A DNA stretch of 9,835 nucleotides, taken from assembly GCA_023441105.1 (NCBI GenBank), contig JAEZQX010000550.1, forward strand, positions 1 through 9,835, in the 5' to 3' direction. Numbering within the stretch: the stretch's first letter is position 1; every line of letters begins with the position of its first letter. The notes below the pieces were generated by a model. The model was not told where the DNA came from and did not search any database. It saw nothing but the letters and a program-made list of their open reading frames with translations. This DNA is from Pseudomonadota bacterium. Its GTDB lineage: Bacteria; Pseudomonadota; Gammaproteobacteria; Burkholderiales; Burkholderiaceae. Positions 1 to 8,973 of this stretch are shown here, piece after piece. The position numbers and the translations under genes were made by a program.

Positions 1-1014
1 GCCGCGACCGGTGGCGCCTTCGTCGCGAATCTCCCCGCCGGCGCCGGTCGCGGCACCCGGATGCGGCGCGATCGCGGTCGGATGGTTGTGCGTCTCGACC
101 TTCAGGAGGTTCTGCACCGGCGTCGCCGCCCAGCGGTAGCGACCGTTGCCACCGTCGGCGTGCAGCGGCGCCCAGGTGGCGATGTCGCGGCCTTCGAGGA
201 TGGCGGCGTTGTCGGCATAGGCCACCGCCGTGCCGCGCGGCTGCGCGGCATGAGTCGCCTTGATCATCCCGAACAGCGATGACGGCTGCTCGACGCCGTC
301 GATGGAGAACCGCGCGTTGAAGATCTTGTGGCGGCAATGCTCCGAATTCGCCTGCGCGAACATCATCAGCTCGACGTCGGTGGGGTCGCGACCCAGCGTC
401 GCGTAGGCATCGACCAGGTAATCGACCTCGTCGTCCGACAATGCCAGTCCGAGCTCGCGGTCGGCAGCCAGCAGCGCCGCGCGCCCGCTCGCCCGCAACG
501 GTATCCGCGACAGCGGCTTGCCTTGCAGCGGCCTGAACAGCTGCGCCGGATCGGGCGCCTGGGGAAACCAGCTTTCGGTCATCCGGTCATGCAAGGCCTC
601 GGCCAGCCGCTCGGACACCTCCGGCGCCGGCGCATTGCCAAAACCGAACAGCCCGGCCTTGCGAACGATGCGATAGCGGATGCCGCGCTCGATCCGTTCC
701 ACCTGCGCCATGGCGCAGTTGTGGGCAATGTCGGTCGCCTTGGTGGACCAGGGCGACAAGGTGCCGACCCGCGCCGTCACGAAGATGCTCAGCGCCCCTG
801 CGGCCGCCGGCGACGGCGCCGGCGATTCATCGAGCAGCGCCTGCAGCCGCAACCGGTCGTCGCCGGACAGCTCCTGGGTGGTAGCGACCAGGTAGAAGTA
901 GTCCGCGTCGACCTGGGTGACGGCGGCATCGATGCCCTGCAGCCGCCCCAGCAGCCGGCGCGCCCCATGCTGGCCGAGGGCGCTGCTGCCCGGCAATACG
1001 TAGTGGAAGGTCAT
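1..1014 (-). CDS. purL: Phosphoribosylformylglycinamidine synthase (FGAM synthase), N-terminal 338 residues, cut by window edge
   Basis: PurL converts formylglycinamide ribonucleotide, ATP and glutamine to the amidine in step four of de novo purine synthesis, in the cytosol. Translating the minus strand from the ATG at 1014 gives 338 uninterrupted codons that reach the left edge. Visible are the PurS-like N-terminal domain, a TLSPWSTKATDIAHNC stretch near residues 85-100, ANSEHCRHKIFNA around residues 222-234, KVETHNHPTAIAPHPGAATG near 305-324 and GGEIRDEGATGRG at the edge. All match the large single-chain PurL of E. coli (about 1,290 residues), so roughly three quarters of the gene, including the glutaminase domain, lies outside. 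The start is the only well placed ATG: upstream codons in this frame run back to the otsB stop. I see no good Shine-Dalgarno sequence before it. It lies 30 nt downstream of otsB on the same strand, so read-through from the sugar genes is possible. Family assignment is nearly certain. Confidence 0.96.
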   Translation of the reverse strand, partial: MTFHYVLPGSSALGQHGARRLLGRLQGIDAAVTQVDADYFYLVATTQELSGDDRLRLQALLDESPAPSPAAAGALSIFVTARVGTLSPWSTKATDIAHNCAMAQVERIERGIRYRIVRKAGLFGFGNAPAPEVSERLAEALHDRMTESWFPQAPDPAQLFRPLQGKPLSRIPLRASGRAALLAADRELGLALSDDEVDYLVDAYATLGRDPTDVELMMFAQANSEHCRHKIFNARFSIDGVEQPSSLFGMIKATHAAQPRGTAVAYADNAAILEGRDIATWAPLHADGGNGRYRWAATPVQNLLKVETHNHPTAIAPHPGAATGAGGEIRDEGATGRG

Positions 1015-1044
1015 GACGGAACCAACAGGCTGATCAACCCGTGA

Positions 1045-1847
1045 TTATAGGTTCCGCAGCAACCTCCCCATCCGCTCCAGGAGTTCGATCACGCCGTCGA
1101 CCCGGTGCACGAAGGCGCGCGCGGCGCTGGCCGTGCCGGCCGCATTGGCCTCGTCGTCCCATACCCGGACGGTCAGCCAGTCCGGCGGGGCGCGCTCGAA
1201 GACCCGTTCATCGGTGACGTCGTCCCCGACGAAGATCACCGTGCCGGCCTGCCGGCGCCGCTGCAGCTCGGCGACCGCCTCGAACTTGGTCACCAGCCCT
1301 GGCGCCATCAGGTTGAGCACGAACTTGCCGTCGATGATCTCCGGATCCGGCCGCAGGCTGCCGACCAGCCGCAACAGCGCCGCGCGCGTCGGCTCGGGTG
1401 CGGGCGCATGGCGGTAATGGAGCGACAGCGACAACGACTTGCGCTCGAAGACGATGCCCGGTCCCAGCTCCGCCAGCGGTTGCCGAAGGGAGGCGGCCCA
1501 GTCGAGCACCACCTGGCGCTGCTGCGCCCGTCGTCCGGCCGCGGCCGCCGCTTCTTCCCCGTCGTCATCGGCATCCGCAGCCCATTCGTTGCCATGGTTG
1601 CCGATCAGCACCAGTCCTGGCAGCGGCACCCGCGGCGCGAGGTCATCCAGGCCGCGGCCCGACACGATGGCCACCGGCAAGCGGCCCTGCAGCGGGGCCA
1701 GCAGCGGGGGGACGCGAGGGTCGATGGCGGCGTCCGCCGGCTGGGCGACGATCGGCGCCAGCGTGCCGTCGAAGTCGAGCGCCAGCAGCGGCTGGCGGCC
1801 CAGGGCCTCGATCAGCAGGCCGTCGCCGGCCGTGCTCTGCAGGTCGA

Positions 1848-1851
<4 letters not shown>
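1045..1851 (-). CDS. otsB: Trehalose-6-phosphate phosphatase-like HAD hydrolase (OtsB family)
   Basis: Predicted to dephosphorylate the sugar phosphate made by the upstream synthase, giving free trehalose in the cytosol. The 268-residue product has the HAD signature LALDFDGTLAP with nucleophile D26 and acid/base D28, SGR at 64-66, GNHGNE at 84-89, a cap-domain FERKSLSLSLHYR with E136 and K138, motif III lysine probably K189, and GDDVTDE at 209-215 for magnesium binding. Length is normal for OtsB. The start is GTG: the bases GTGA (1851-1848) combine this start with the otsA stop, and there is no Shine-Dalgarno sequence, which fits translational coupling. Oddity: where OtsB proteins usually read VxEI(R/K)Px(4-5)KG, this one reads VLNLMAPGLVTKF, so the sugar-contacting cap glutamate appears to be N180 and the glycine after the lysine is phenylalanine. 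A phosphatase for a related sugar phosphate, such as glucosylglycerol phosphate, is the main alternative. Confidence 0.9.
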
Positions 1852-3674
<1,823 letters not shown>

Positions 3675-3680
3675 GGGCGG

Positions 3681-3685
3681 CCTCC
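3681..3685 (-). promoter_or_regulatory. Ribosome binding site of otsA
   Basis: The minus strand reads GGAGG six bases before the ATG at 3674. It is a near-ideal Shine-Dalgarno sequence, and it fixes the long N-terminal form (608 residues) as the likely product rather than a shorter OtsA starting near the VSNRE motif. Confidence 0.75.
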
Positions 3686-3842
3686 GGCTTACCGGTACCG
3701 CCCGGGCGATGAGGCCGCAACTGCGTCGGCCCCGGCAAGTTGATCCTCTGCGTCAGCCCGAAGGGCTATGCCGCGGGGCGTTTGCAAGTTTCGTGCCCAC
3801 GTTCCCATCAGCCAAGGCTAACATGATTGCCTGCGCGACGTG

Positions 3843-3848
3843 AAGGAG
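3843..3848 (+). promoter_or_regulatory. Ribosome binding site deciding the gdhA start
   Basis: AAGGAG lies 8 bases before the ATG at 3857. An in-frame TTG at 3827 would give ten more residues but has no such site and begins upstream of this Shine-Dalgarno sequence, so 3857 is preferred. Confidence 0.75.
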
Positions 3849-3856
3849 CATCCCCG

Positions 3857-5128
3857 ATGAGCTCGCTCTCCTATCTGGACCCGACCCCAGGCAGCCCCTG
3901 GGATACCTACCTGGCGCAAGTCGAACAGGTCACTCCGCATCTCGGCAAGCTGGCGCGCTGGGTGGAGACCCTCAAGCGCCCCAAACGCGCCCTCATCGTC
4001 GACATCCCGATCGAGATGGACAACGGCGAGGTCCGTCATTTCGAGGGCTTCCGCGTCCAGCACAACCTCTCGCGCGGCCCCGGCAAGGGCGGCGTGCGCT
4101 ACCACCCGGACGTGACCCTCGAGGAGGTGCTGGCGCTGTCGGCGTGGATGACGATCAAGAACGCCGCGGTCAACCTTCCCTACGGCGGCGCGAAGGGCGG
4201 CGTGCGCTGCGACCCGAGGCAGCTGTCGCTCAACGAGCTCGAGAAGGTCACCCGGCGCTACACCAGCGAGATCGGCATCGTCATCGGGCCCACCAAGGAC
4301 ATCCCGGCGCCCGACGTCAACACCAACGCGCAGGTGATGGCCTGGATGATGGACACCTACTCCGCCAACCAGGGCGGCACGGTGACCGGCGTCGTGACCG
4401 GCAAGCCGATCGAGCTCGGCGGATCGCTGGGACGGGTCAGGGCGACCGGCCGCGGGGTGTACCTGACGGCCCGCGAGGCGGCGCGCAGCATGGACCTGTC
4501 GCTCGACGGGGCGCGGGTCGCGGTGCAGGGCTTCGGCAACGTCGGCAGCGTCGCCGCCGAGCTGATGGCGCAGGCGCATGCGAAGGTGGTGGCCGTGCAG
4601 GACCACACCGGCTCGCTGCGCCGCGACGCCGGCATCAACGTGCCGGGGCTGCTGCAGCACGTCCGGAGCACGGGCGGCATCGCCGGCTATACCGAGGCCG
4701 AGGCCATCGACGAAGAGGACTTCTGGGGCGTGCCGTGCGACATCATGATCCCCGCCGCACTGGAGGGCCAGGTCGACGGGCCACGCGCGCGGCGCATCCG
4801 CGCGCGCCTGCTGGTGGAAGGCGCGAACGGGCCGGTGAATCGCGAGGCGGACCAGATCCTGCTCGAGCGCGGCATCACGGTGGTGCCGGATGTGATCGCC
4901 AACGCCGGCGGCGTGGTGGTGTCCTATTTCGAATGGGTGCAGGACTTCTCGAGCTTCTTCTGGTCGGAGGACGAGATCAACGCGCGCCTCGAGGCGATCC
5001 AGCTCGGCGCCTTCCGCGACATCCAGCAGCGGGCGCAGGCGCTGTCGGTGCCGCTTCGCACCGCTGCCTACGTCATCGCCTGCCAGCGGGTGCTGCAAGC
5101 CCGCGAGGAGCGCGGACTCTATCCCTGA
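3857..5128 (+). CDS. gdhA: Glutamate dehydrogenase (Glu/Leu/Phe/Val dehydrogenase family), probably NAD-dependent
   Basis: Catalyses reversible oxidative deamination of glutamate to 2-oxoglutarate and ammonia, linking nitrogen metabolism to the TCA cycle in the cytosol. The 423-residue product is the usual length for the hexameric class. The substrate domain shows [11 protein letters not shown] (K77), MTIKNA (K101), [10 protein letters not shown] (K113, equivalent to the catalytic lysine) and [11 protein letters not shown] (D153, equivalent to the catalytic aspartate). The Rossmann domain begins at about residue 220 with [11 protein letters not shown] (glycines in 225-231). The next strand ends VVAVQDH with D249, an acidic residue there being more usual in NAD than NADP enzymes. 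That cofactor call is inference. The substrate could in principle be another amino acid, but overall similarity to glutamate enzymes is strong. It diverges from otsA and ends 6 nt before the yceH stop on the other strand. Confidence 0.93.
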   Translation: MSSLSYLDPTPGSPWDTYLAQVEQVTPHLGKLARWVETLKRPKRALIVDIPIEMDNGEVRHFEGFRVQHNLSRGPGKGGVRYHPDVTLEEVLALSAWMTIKNAAVNLPYGGAKGGVRCDPRQLSLNELEKVTRRYTSEIGIVIGPTKDIPAPDVNTNAQVMAWMMDTYSANQGGTVTGVVTGKPIELGGSLGRVRATGRGVYLTAREAARSMDLSLDGARVAVQGFGNVGSVAAELMAQAHAKVVAVQDHTGSLRRDAGINVPGLLQHVRSTGGIAGYTEAEAIDEEDFWGVPCDIMIPAALEGQVDGPRARRIRARLLVEGANGPVNREADQILLERGITVVPDVIANAGGVVVSYFEWVQDFSSFFWSEDEINARLEAIQLGAFRDIQQRAQALSVPLRTAAYVIACQRVLQAREERGLYP

Positions 5129-5130
5129 AG

Positions 5131-5145
5131 CCGCTCATGAAGCGG
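5131..5145. terminator. Possible small stem-loop at the convergent gdhA / yceH ends
   Basis: CCGCT and AGCGG form a 5 bp stem with a CATGA loop, just after the gdhA stop and covering the last base or two of yceH. Being symmetric it could work on both strands, but there is no T-run on either side, so an intrinsic terminator is not proven. The convergent genes have only 6 nt between their stops, so their transcripts must overlap or terminate inside each other. Confidence 0.25.
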
Positions 5146-6010
5146 TCTCCGGGGCCGGGGCAATCGGGTGCGCCGCAACCACCCGCCAGCCCTGCGGGAA
5201 CCTGACCCAGGCAAGGCATTCCCGCTGCGGCCGCCCCAGCGCGTCGGCGCCGGCCGCCACCACGGTGACCGCGAACTCGCGACCGAAGCTGCGCACCTGG
5301 GCGCCGGCGGGAGCAGGCAGGCGCGCCGACGAGCCATGGAGGGCGCGGGCAGACTGCCAGAGCAGGCCTTCCATGGCCCCCGGATCGCCGGCCGCCCGGG
5401 CAGCGACGTAGTCACCCGCCAGCGCCTCGAGCTCGGCCACCACGTCCGGCAGGTCGACCGGCAGCGGTGCCGGCGCCGAGCCCGCCGGCGCAGCCGCGGC
5501 AGACGCAGCGGCCGGCAGCGGCATGCCGCTGAGGCAGTGCATCCAGCGGTTCTCGCGCGAGCCGGGCTGGCGCGGCAGCTCCTGCACCAGGGCGCCGGCG
5601 GCACGCTGCGCCAGCTCGCCGAGAAAGCCCTCCACAGCCGAAACGTCGGAGAAGCGACACAGGCGCTCGCTGTTGGCTCGCAGCTCGGCGGCGGTCTGCG
5701 GTCCGCGCAGCATGAGCATCGCCAGCAAGGCAACCGATTCGACCGGTACCTGCAGCACCCGCTTCAGGTTCTGCGCGTAGCGCATCACCCGGCCGCCGCT
5801 CGACTCGATCACCAGCGACAGTGCCTGCAGCGACCCGAGCGCGGCGACCACCTCCGCCTCGGCGGCATTCATGACCGGGTTGCGGCTGGTCTTCTGGTTG
5901 CAGCCGGCCACCAGCGCGTTGAGGCTCATCGGATAGGCATCCGGTACGGTGCGCTCTTTCTCGACCAGCACGCCGAGAACCCGGGCTTCGAGGGCGGTCA
6001 GGTCACGCAT
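5135..6010 (-). CDS. yceH: YceH family (UPF0502/DUF480) protein with C-terminal AtzH-like domain
   Basis: YceH proteins have two winged-helix-like domains and no settled biochemical role. Residues 1-163 of this 291-residue product match E. coli YceH closely: LTALEARVLGVLVEKE, YPMSLNALVAGCNQKTSRNPVMN, the LRGPQTAAELR segment near 101-111 and PGSRENRWMHCLSG at 149-162. E. coli YceH then ends in a short coiled coil. Here an Ala/Pro-rich linker (about 167-184) leads instead to roughly 100 residues resembling the AtzH-like/DUF3225 NTF2-fold family: VVAELEALAGDYVAA, LLWQSARALHG, and a terminal AWVRFPQGWRVVAAHPI. The domain match is by recognition of these motifs, so the fusion should be tested by profile search. 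The ATG at 6010 matches the family's N-terminus but has no clear Shine-Dalgarno. It may be coupled to a small ORF that overlaps it by 8 nt. The gene is convergent with gdhA. Confidence 0.9.
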   Translation of the reverse strand: MRDLTALEARVLGVLVEKERTVPDAYPMSLNALVAGCNQKTSRNPVMNAAEAEVVAALGSLQALSLVIESSGGRVMRYAQNLKRVLQVPVESVALLAMLMLRGPQTAAELRANSERLCRFSDVSAVEGFLGELAQRAAGALVQELPRQPGSRENRWMHCLSGMPLPAAASAAAAPAGSAPAPLPVDLPDVVAELEALAGDYVAARAAGDPGAMEGLLWQSARALHGSSARLPAPAGAQVRSFGREFAVTVVAAGADALGRPQRECLAWVRFPQGWRVVAAHPIAPAPETAS

Positions 6011-6113
6011 GGCGGTTACCGGCGGCGCTGTCCGCGCGCAGGATCGCCAGCACGGCGAGCGCGGCCAGGGCCACGAGCAGGCGGCTCGAGCGGTTGCAGT
6101 GGTTGCTGCTCAA
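6003..6113 (-). CDS. Possible small membrane peptide ORF overlapping the yceH start
   Basis: A 36-codon frame starting at TTG (6113) carries a GGAGAG Shine-Dalgarno-like sequence 6 nt upstream (6125-6120). The peptide has a short polar start with a cysteine, the hydrophobic segment LLVALAALAVLAIL (about residues 11-24), then a polar tail RADSAAGNRHA. An in-frame ATG at 6128 would give 41 residues but has no ribosome binding site of its own. The stop overlaps the yceH start by 8 nt (ATGCGTGA), a layout typical of translational coupling, and yceH itself lacks an obvious Shine-Dalgarno. I recognise no family. In GC-rich DNA, Ala/Leu-rich short frames arise by chance, so this is tentative. Confidence 0.33.
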   Translation of the reverse strand: MSSNHCNRSSRLLVALAALAVLAILRADSAAGNRHA

Positions 6114-6181
6114 TCGTTTCTCTCCCATCAGGGCAGCCGGCGGCGGAAAAGGCGGCTGCATCCGGACCGAGGATACCGCAG

Positions 6182-6211
6182 GGGACACGCCGGCGGCCGA
6201 CGGGGTACGAT
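6182..6211 (+). promoter_or_regulatory. Candidate sigma-70 promoter for the amidohydrolase-QEGLA-ligase set
   Basis: GGGACA at 6182-6187 (four matches to TTGACA) and TACGAT at 6206-6211 (four matches to TATAAT) are separated by 18 bp. Transcription would begin a little before the GAGGG ribosome binding site at 6221-6225, leaving a short leader before the ATG at 6233. Weak consensus matches occur often, so this is only a candidate. Confidence 0.3.
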
Positions 6212-6220
6212 GATTGCTCT

Positions 6221-6225
6221 GAGGG
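6221..6225 (+). promoter_or_regulatory. Ribosome binding site of the amidohydrolase gene
   Basis: GAGGG lies 7 nt before the ATG at 6233. It supports that start over any of the upstream in-frame codons, which read through the antisense of yceH. Confidence 0.6.
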
Positions 6226-6232
6226 CAGAAGA

Positions 6233-7033
6233 ATGACGACTCGAGATCCCGACGCCTGGTGGAGCGCCATCCGCGGAAGCGGTCCGATCATCGCCACCGC
6301 CATCCATGACGGCACCGGCCTGCGTCCGGAGGTCGCCGCGCTGATGAAGCTGGCCCCGCTCGACCGGCTGCGCGAGGAGGATCCGCACACCGGCGAGATG
6401 ATCGCCGCCGTCCCGTCGCGGGTGATCGTGCACCGTTCCCGCTTCGAAGTGGACCTCAACCGGGCGCGCGAGCAGGCCATCTACCGCACGCCGGAGCAGG
6501 CCTGGGGGCTGGACCTCTGGAAGGAGGCGCCGGATGAGGGATTCGTCGAACGATCACTGGCCTTGCACGACGGCTTCTACCGGATGATGCGCGGCTTGCT
6601 CGACGGCATCGTGGCGCAGCACGGCCGCTTCATCCTGCTCGACGTGCACAGCTACAACCATCGCCGCGACGGCCCCCACCATCCTGCCAGCGACATCGCG
6701 AAAGCGCCCGACATCAACCTCGGCACCTTCTCGATGCCGGCGGGCCGCTGGAACCATGTGATCGACACGCTGGTCGACGGTGTGCGCCGCTACGACTATC
6801 CCGGCCGCCGGTTGTCGGTCGGCATCGACGTCGCCTTCCAGGGCCGCGGCGCCCTCGCCCGCTTCGTGCACGAGACCTATCCCGAGGCCGGCTGCGCCAT
6901 CGCGCTCGAGGTGAAGAAGTTCTTCATGGACGAATGGACCGGGGTACCGCACCGCGACCACATCGCCGCGCTGCAGACGATGTTTGCCGCGCTCCTCCCG
7001 AGCCTGCAGGCCAGCCTCGACGGATCCCGCTGA
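6233..7033 (+). CDS. N-formylglutamate amidohydrolase family protein (FGase-like, M14-type zinc hydrolase fold)
   Basis: Family members hydrolyse N-formylglutamate or related N-acyl/amide bonds with a zinc site. The physiological substrate here is unknown. The 266-residue product shows the family landmarks in order: ATAIHDGTGLRPE (H25, in the place of the canonical PHSG), REEDPHTGEM at 47-56, RSRFEVDLNR (R70, D74, N76, R77), LLDVHSYNHRR (D137, H139, S140) and AIALEVKKFFMDEW (E226). H25, an acidic residue and H139 are plausible zinc ligands, with E226 as a candidate catalytic glutamate; this mapping is by analogy. No histidine-degradation (hut) genes are nearby, so a HutG role is unlikely. Its stop overlaps the next start by one base (TGATG, 7031-7035), placing it in one translational unit with the QEGLA and ATP-grasp genes. 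It may deacylate a substrate or product of that pathway. Confidence 0.87.
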   Translation: MTTRDPDAWWSAIRGSGPIIATAIHDGTGLRPEVAALMKLAPLDRLREEDPHTGEMIAAVPSRVIVHRSRFEVDLNRAREQAIYRTPEQAWGLDLWKEAPDEGFVERSLALHDGFYRMMRGLLDGIVAQHGRFILLDVHSYNHRRDGPHHPASDIAKAPDINLGTFSMPAGRWNHVIDTLVDGVRRYDYPGRRLSVGIDVAFQGRGALARFVHETYPEAGCAIALEVKKFFMDEWTGVPHRDHIAALQTMFAALLPSLQASLDGSR

Positions 7034-8973
7034 TGCCGAGCCCGATCAACGAAGCCGCCACCCCCGACATCGATCCGTCCGAGGTCTACATGCTCGAGCG
7101 GACGGCCATGGCCTTGCCGGGACCGCGGCCGTTCCGGGTCATCTCCGCCGGCGGCAACCGGGTGCACGTCGATCGTGACCTGCCCTTCATGTGCGCCTAC
7201 CAGCGCGGCATCAGCACGCCGCCCAGCCTGGCGCGACGCATCGCCGCCTCGAGCGCCATCCACCTGCTGTGGAGCCGCGTCGAGCCGGGCGACAGCGAGC
7301 CGGAAGCCATCGTCGATGCCATCGCGGGGCGCATGCGCCAGCATTACGAGCGCTTCCTGCTGATCGAGATCAAGGACCTCGAGTCGCAGGCCGGTGCGGA
7401 CCCGGAGTCGCCGCAACTGCCGGAGTTCCGTTTCGACATCGAGGGCGAAGGGCTGGCGCCGGAATCGGACGTGATCGACACGATCCGCAAGGCGCTGACG
7501 CGCAACGAGATCGACTATCGCCATCCCGACGTGCGCATCCTGGCGCCGCACGAAGCCGACGGGCTTCGGGACCTGGGGGCGGTCGGGCCGGAGATCGCCC
7601 GCCTGGCGATCGGCGTGCCGACCATCCATCGTTCGCCGGACGGACAGCGGCAGTATCCGGCGCTGTTCCACCAGATGGAAGCCGCCGTGATCGATGCGGT
7701 GCTGCGCGCGGCGATGACCTTCGCGCGCCATCACCACGTCTTCGGCACGATGCACCATCGCGCGCTCGGCAGGCGCGCCTTCGTGCAGGCGGCGCGGACG
7801 GTGGACCGGCAGATGACGGAGATCTCCGGCTCCTATGATTTCCTGCTCGACCTGACGCCGATCAATTCGGCGCAGGCGCGCGAGGAATTCAGTCGCAGCG
7901 GCTGCGTGGCACCGCCGCGGCTGCGCTACCGGCCGCTGGCGATCGCGCCGGGGGAACTCAAGCGGGCGCTTTATTCGATCAACATCGGCCGCATCGAAGA
8001 CCCCACGCTCGAGGACCTGTTCCGCGAAAAGCAGCTGGAGATGGACCACCAGCTGACCATGCTGCAGTGTCGCAACACGCCGCAGTTCAAGGAGGCCAGC
8101 CGCCTGCTCTACGGCCGCGTCGACGACGGGCTGCTCGCCATCGCGCGCGCGGTGATCGAAGCGGCACAGGCCGCCGACGGCGACCAGGACGGCGATCCGG
8201 TCGCCGAGCCCGAGGACGAGGTGGGCTGCGAGGAGATCCTCGCCGCGGCCAATCGCACCATCGAGTGGTATCGCGCCATTTGCCCCGACTTCAACGCGGT
8301 GGCGCTGCTGCGCGACGACACGCCGCCCGGACTGATGGTCTCCGGCCCGCGCCTGCTGATCTCGCGCCAGACGCGCATGTCGGCGCGGCGGCTGCCGGCG
8401 CTGCTGGAGCACGAGGTGGGCGTGCACCTGCTCACCTATTTCAACGGCAATGCCCAGGGCTTGCGCATCTTCCGCGCCGGCCTCGCCGGCTACGAACGCA
8501 CCCAGGAGGGCCTCGCCGTGTTCGCTGAGTTCGCCACCGGCGGCACCGGCGTGCAGCGGCTGGTGCTGATCGCTGCCCGGGTGCTGGCGGTGCATGCGAT
8601 GCTCGACGATGCCAGCTTCATCGAAACCTTCCGCTTGCTGCGGCGGGAGGCCGGCATGGACGAGACCGCGGCCTTCGGCGTGGCGCTGCGGGTGCACCGT
8701 TCGGGCGGGCTGAGCAAGGATGCCATCTACCTCCAGGGGCTGCAGCAGGTACTGCAACACGTTGCCGGCGGCGGCGAGCTGGAGCCTTTCTGGTACGGCA
8801 AGATCGCGGCGCACCACTTCAATGTGCTGCAGGAACTCAGGGCTCGTGGCATGCTTCGCGAGCCGTGCGCGCGGCCGGCGTTCCTGTCGTCGCCGCGCGG
8901 GCAGGCATTCGTCGAGTCGGCGGTCGCCGGGCTCGGTGTCCGCGACCTCATCCGGGAGCAGCAGCCAGCGTGA
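7033..8973 (+). CDS. DUF1704 / QEGLA-motif putative zinc carboxypeptidase (MATCAP-related)
   Basis: A 646-residue member of the family often labelled 'flavohemoglobin expression-modulating QEGLA motif protein'. The C-terminal half has EHEVGVHLLTYFNGNAQGL with an HExxxH motif (H460, E461, H465) followed by YERTQEGLAVFAEF with E492 in QEGLA. This HExxxH+E arrangement matches the metallopeptidase site of eukaryotic MATCAP, which removes the C-terminal tyrosine of alpha-tubulin and belongs to the same DUF1704 family. All three predicted metal ligands and the catalytic glutamate are intact. The N-terminal part (VHVDRDLPFMCAYQRG near 45-60; IGVPTIHRS near 195) is typical of bacterial members. A variable acidic insert lies near 382-400. 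No signal peptide or membrane segment is visible, so it is probably cytosolic. It overlaps the upstream stop by 1 nt and the downstream GTG start by 4 nt. The bacterial substrate is unknown; peptidase activity is inferred. Confidence 0.9.
   Translation: MPSPINEAATPDIDPSEVYMLERTAMALPGPRPFRVISAGGNRVHVDRDLPFMCAYQRGISTPPSLARRIAASSAIHLLWSRVEPGDSEPEAIVDAIAGRMRQHYERFLLIEIKDLESQAGADPESPQLPEFRFDIEGEGLAPESDVIDTIRKALTRNEIDYRHPDVRILAPHEADGLRDLGAVGPEIARLAIGVPTIHRSPDGQRQYPALFHQMEAAVIDAVLRAAMTFARHHHVFGTMHHRALGRRAFVQAARTVDRQMTEISGSYDFLLDLTPINSAQAREEFSRSGCVAPPRLRYRPLAIAPGELKRALYSINIGRIEDPTLEDLFREKQLEMDHQLTMLQCRNTPQFKEASRLLYGRVDDGLLAIARAVIEAAQAADGDQDGDPVAEPEDEVGCEEILAAANRTIEWYRAICPDFNAVALLRDDTPPGLMVSGPRLLISRQTRMSARRLPALLEHEVGVHLLTYFNGNAQGLRIFRAGLAGYERTQEGLAVFAEFATGGTGVQRLVLIAARVLAVHAMLDDASFIETFRLLRREAGMDETAAFGVALRVHRSGGLSKDAIYLQGLQQVLQHVAGGGELEPFWYGKIAAHHFNVLQELRARGMLREPCARPAFLSSPRGQAFVESAVAGLGVRDLIREQQPA

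Larger units (their letters stand above)
3675..3856. promoter_or_regulatory. Divergent otsA / gdhA intergenic region
   Basis: This 182 bp segment must hold the start signals for both otsA (leftward) and gdhA (rightward), since neither has a same-strand neighbour upstream within the window. Visible items are a palindromic TTGCAA at 3782-3787 that could act as a -35-like element on either strand, a TAACAT -10-like hexamer at 3819-3824, and a small perfect inverted repeat AGCCC-GAA-GGGCT at 3755-3767. The two hexamers are about 31 bp apart, too far for one sigma-70 promoter, so I do not assign a specific promoter. A sigma-54 reading of the TTGCA was tested and does not fit. Confidence 0.45.

Noticed and set aside
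328..1044. A 238-codon plus-strand frame over the left end
   Set aside because: The minus strand encodes an unmistakable PurL N-terminus through the same bases.
3771..3787. Sigma-54 promoter around the TTGCA at 3782
   Set aside because: The required TGGCAC element 11 bases upstream is absent; the bases there are CCGCGGGGCGT.
3827..3856. TTG start at 3827 adding ten residues to GdhA
   Set aside because: The AAGGAG at 3843-3848 lies inside that extension and is correctly spaced for the ATG at 3857; nothing supports the TTG.
3818..5098. A 426-codon open frame antisense to gdhA
   Set aside because: gdhA is unambiguous on the plus strand and has a good ribosome binding site. The antisense product is His/Arg/Ala-rich with no recognisable motif, as expected from a codon-bias shadow.
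6233..7033. HutG of a histidine degradation pathway
   Set aside because: No hutU, hutH, hutI or hutF gene is in view, and the tight overlap with the DUF1704 and ATP-grasp genes points to another role.
6877..8817. A 646-codon open frame antisense to the DUF1704 gene
   Set aside because: The plus-strand gene has the HEVGVH and QEGLA motifs and overlaps its neighbours correctly. The antisense product is a compositionally biased shadow.
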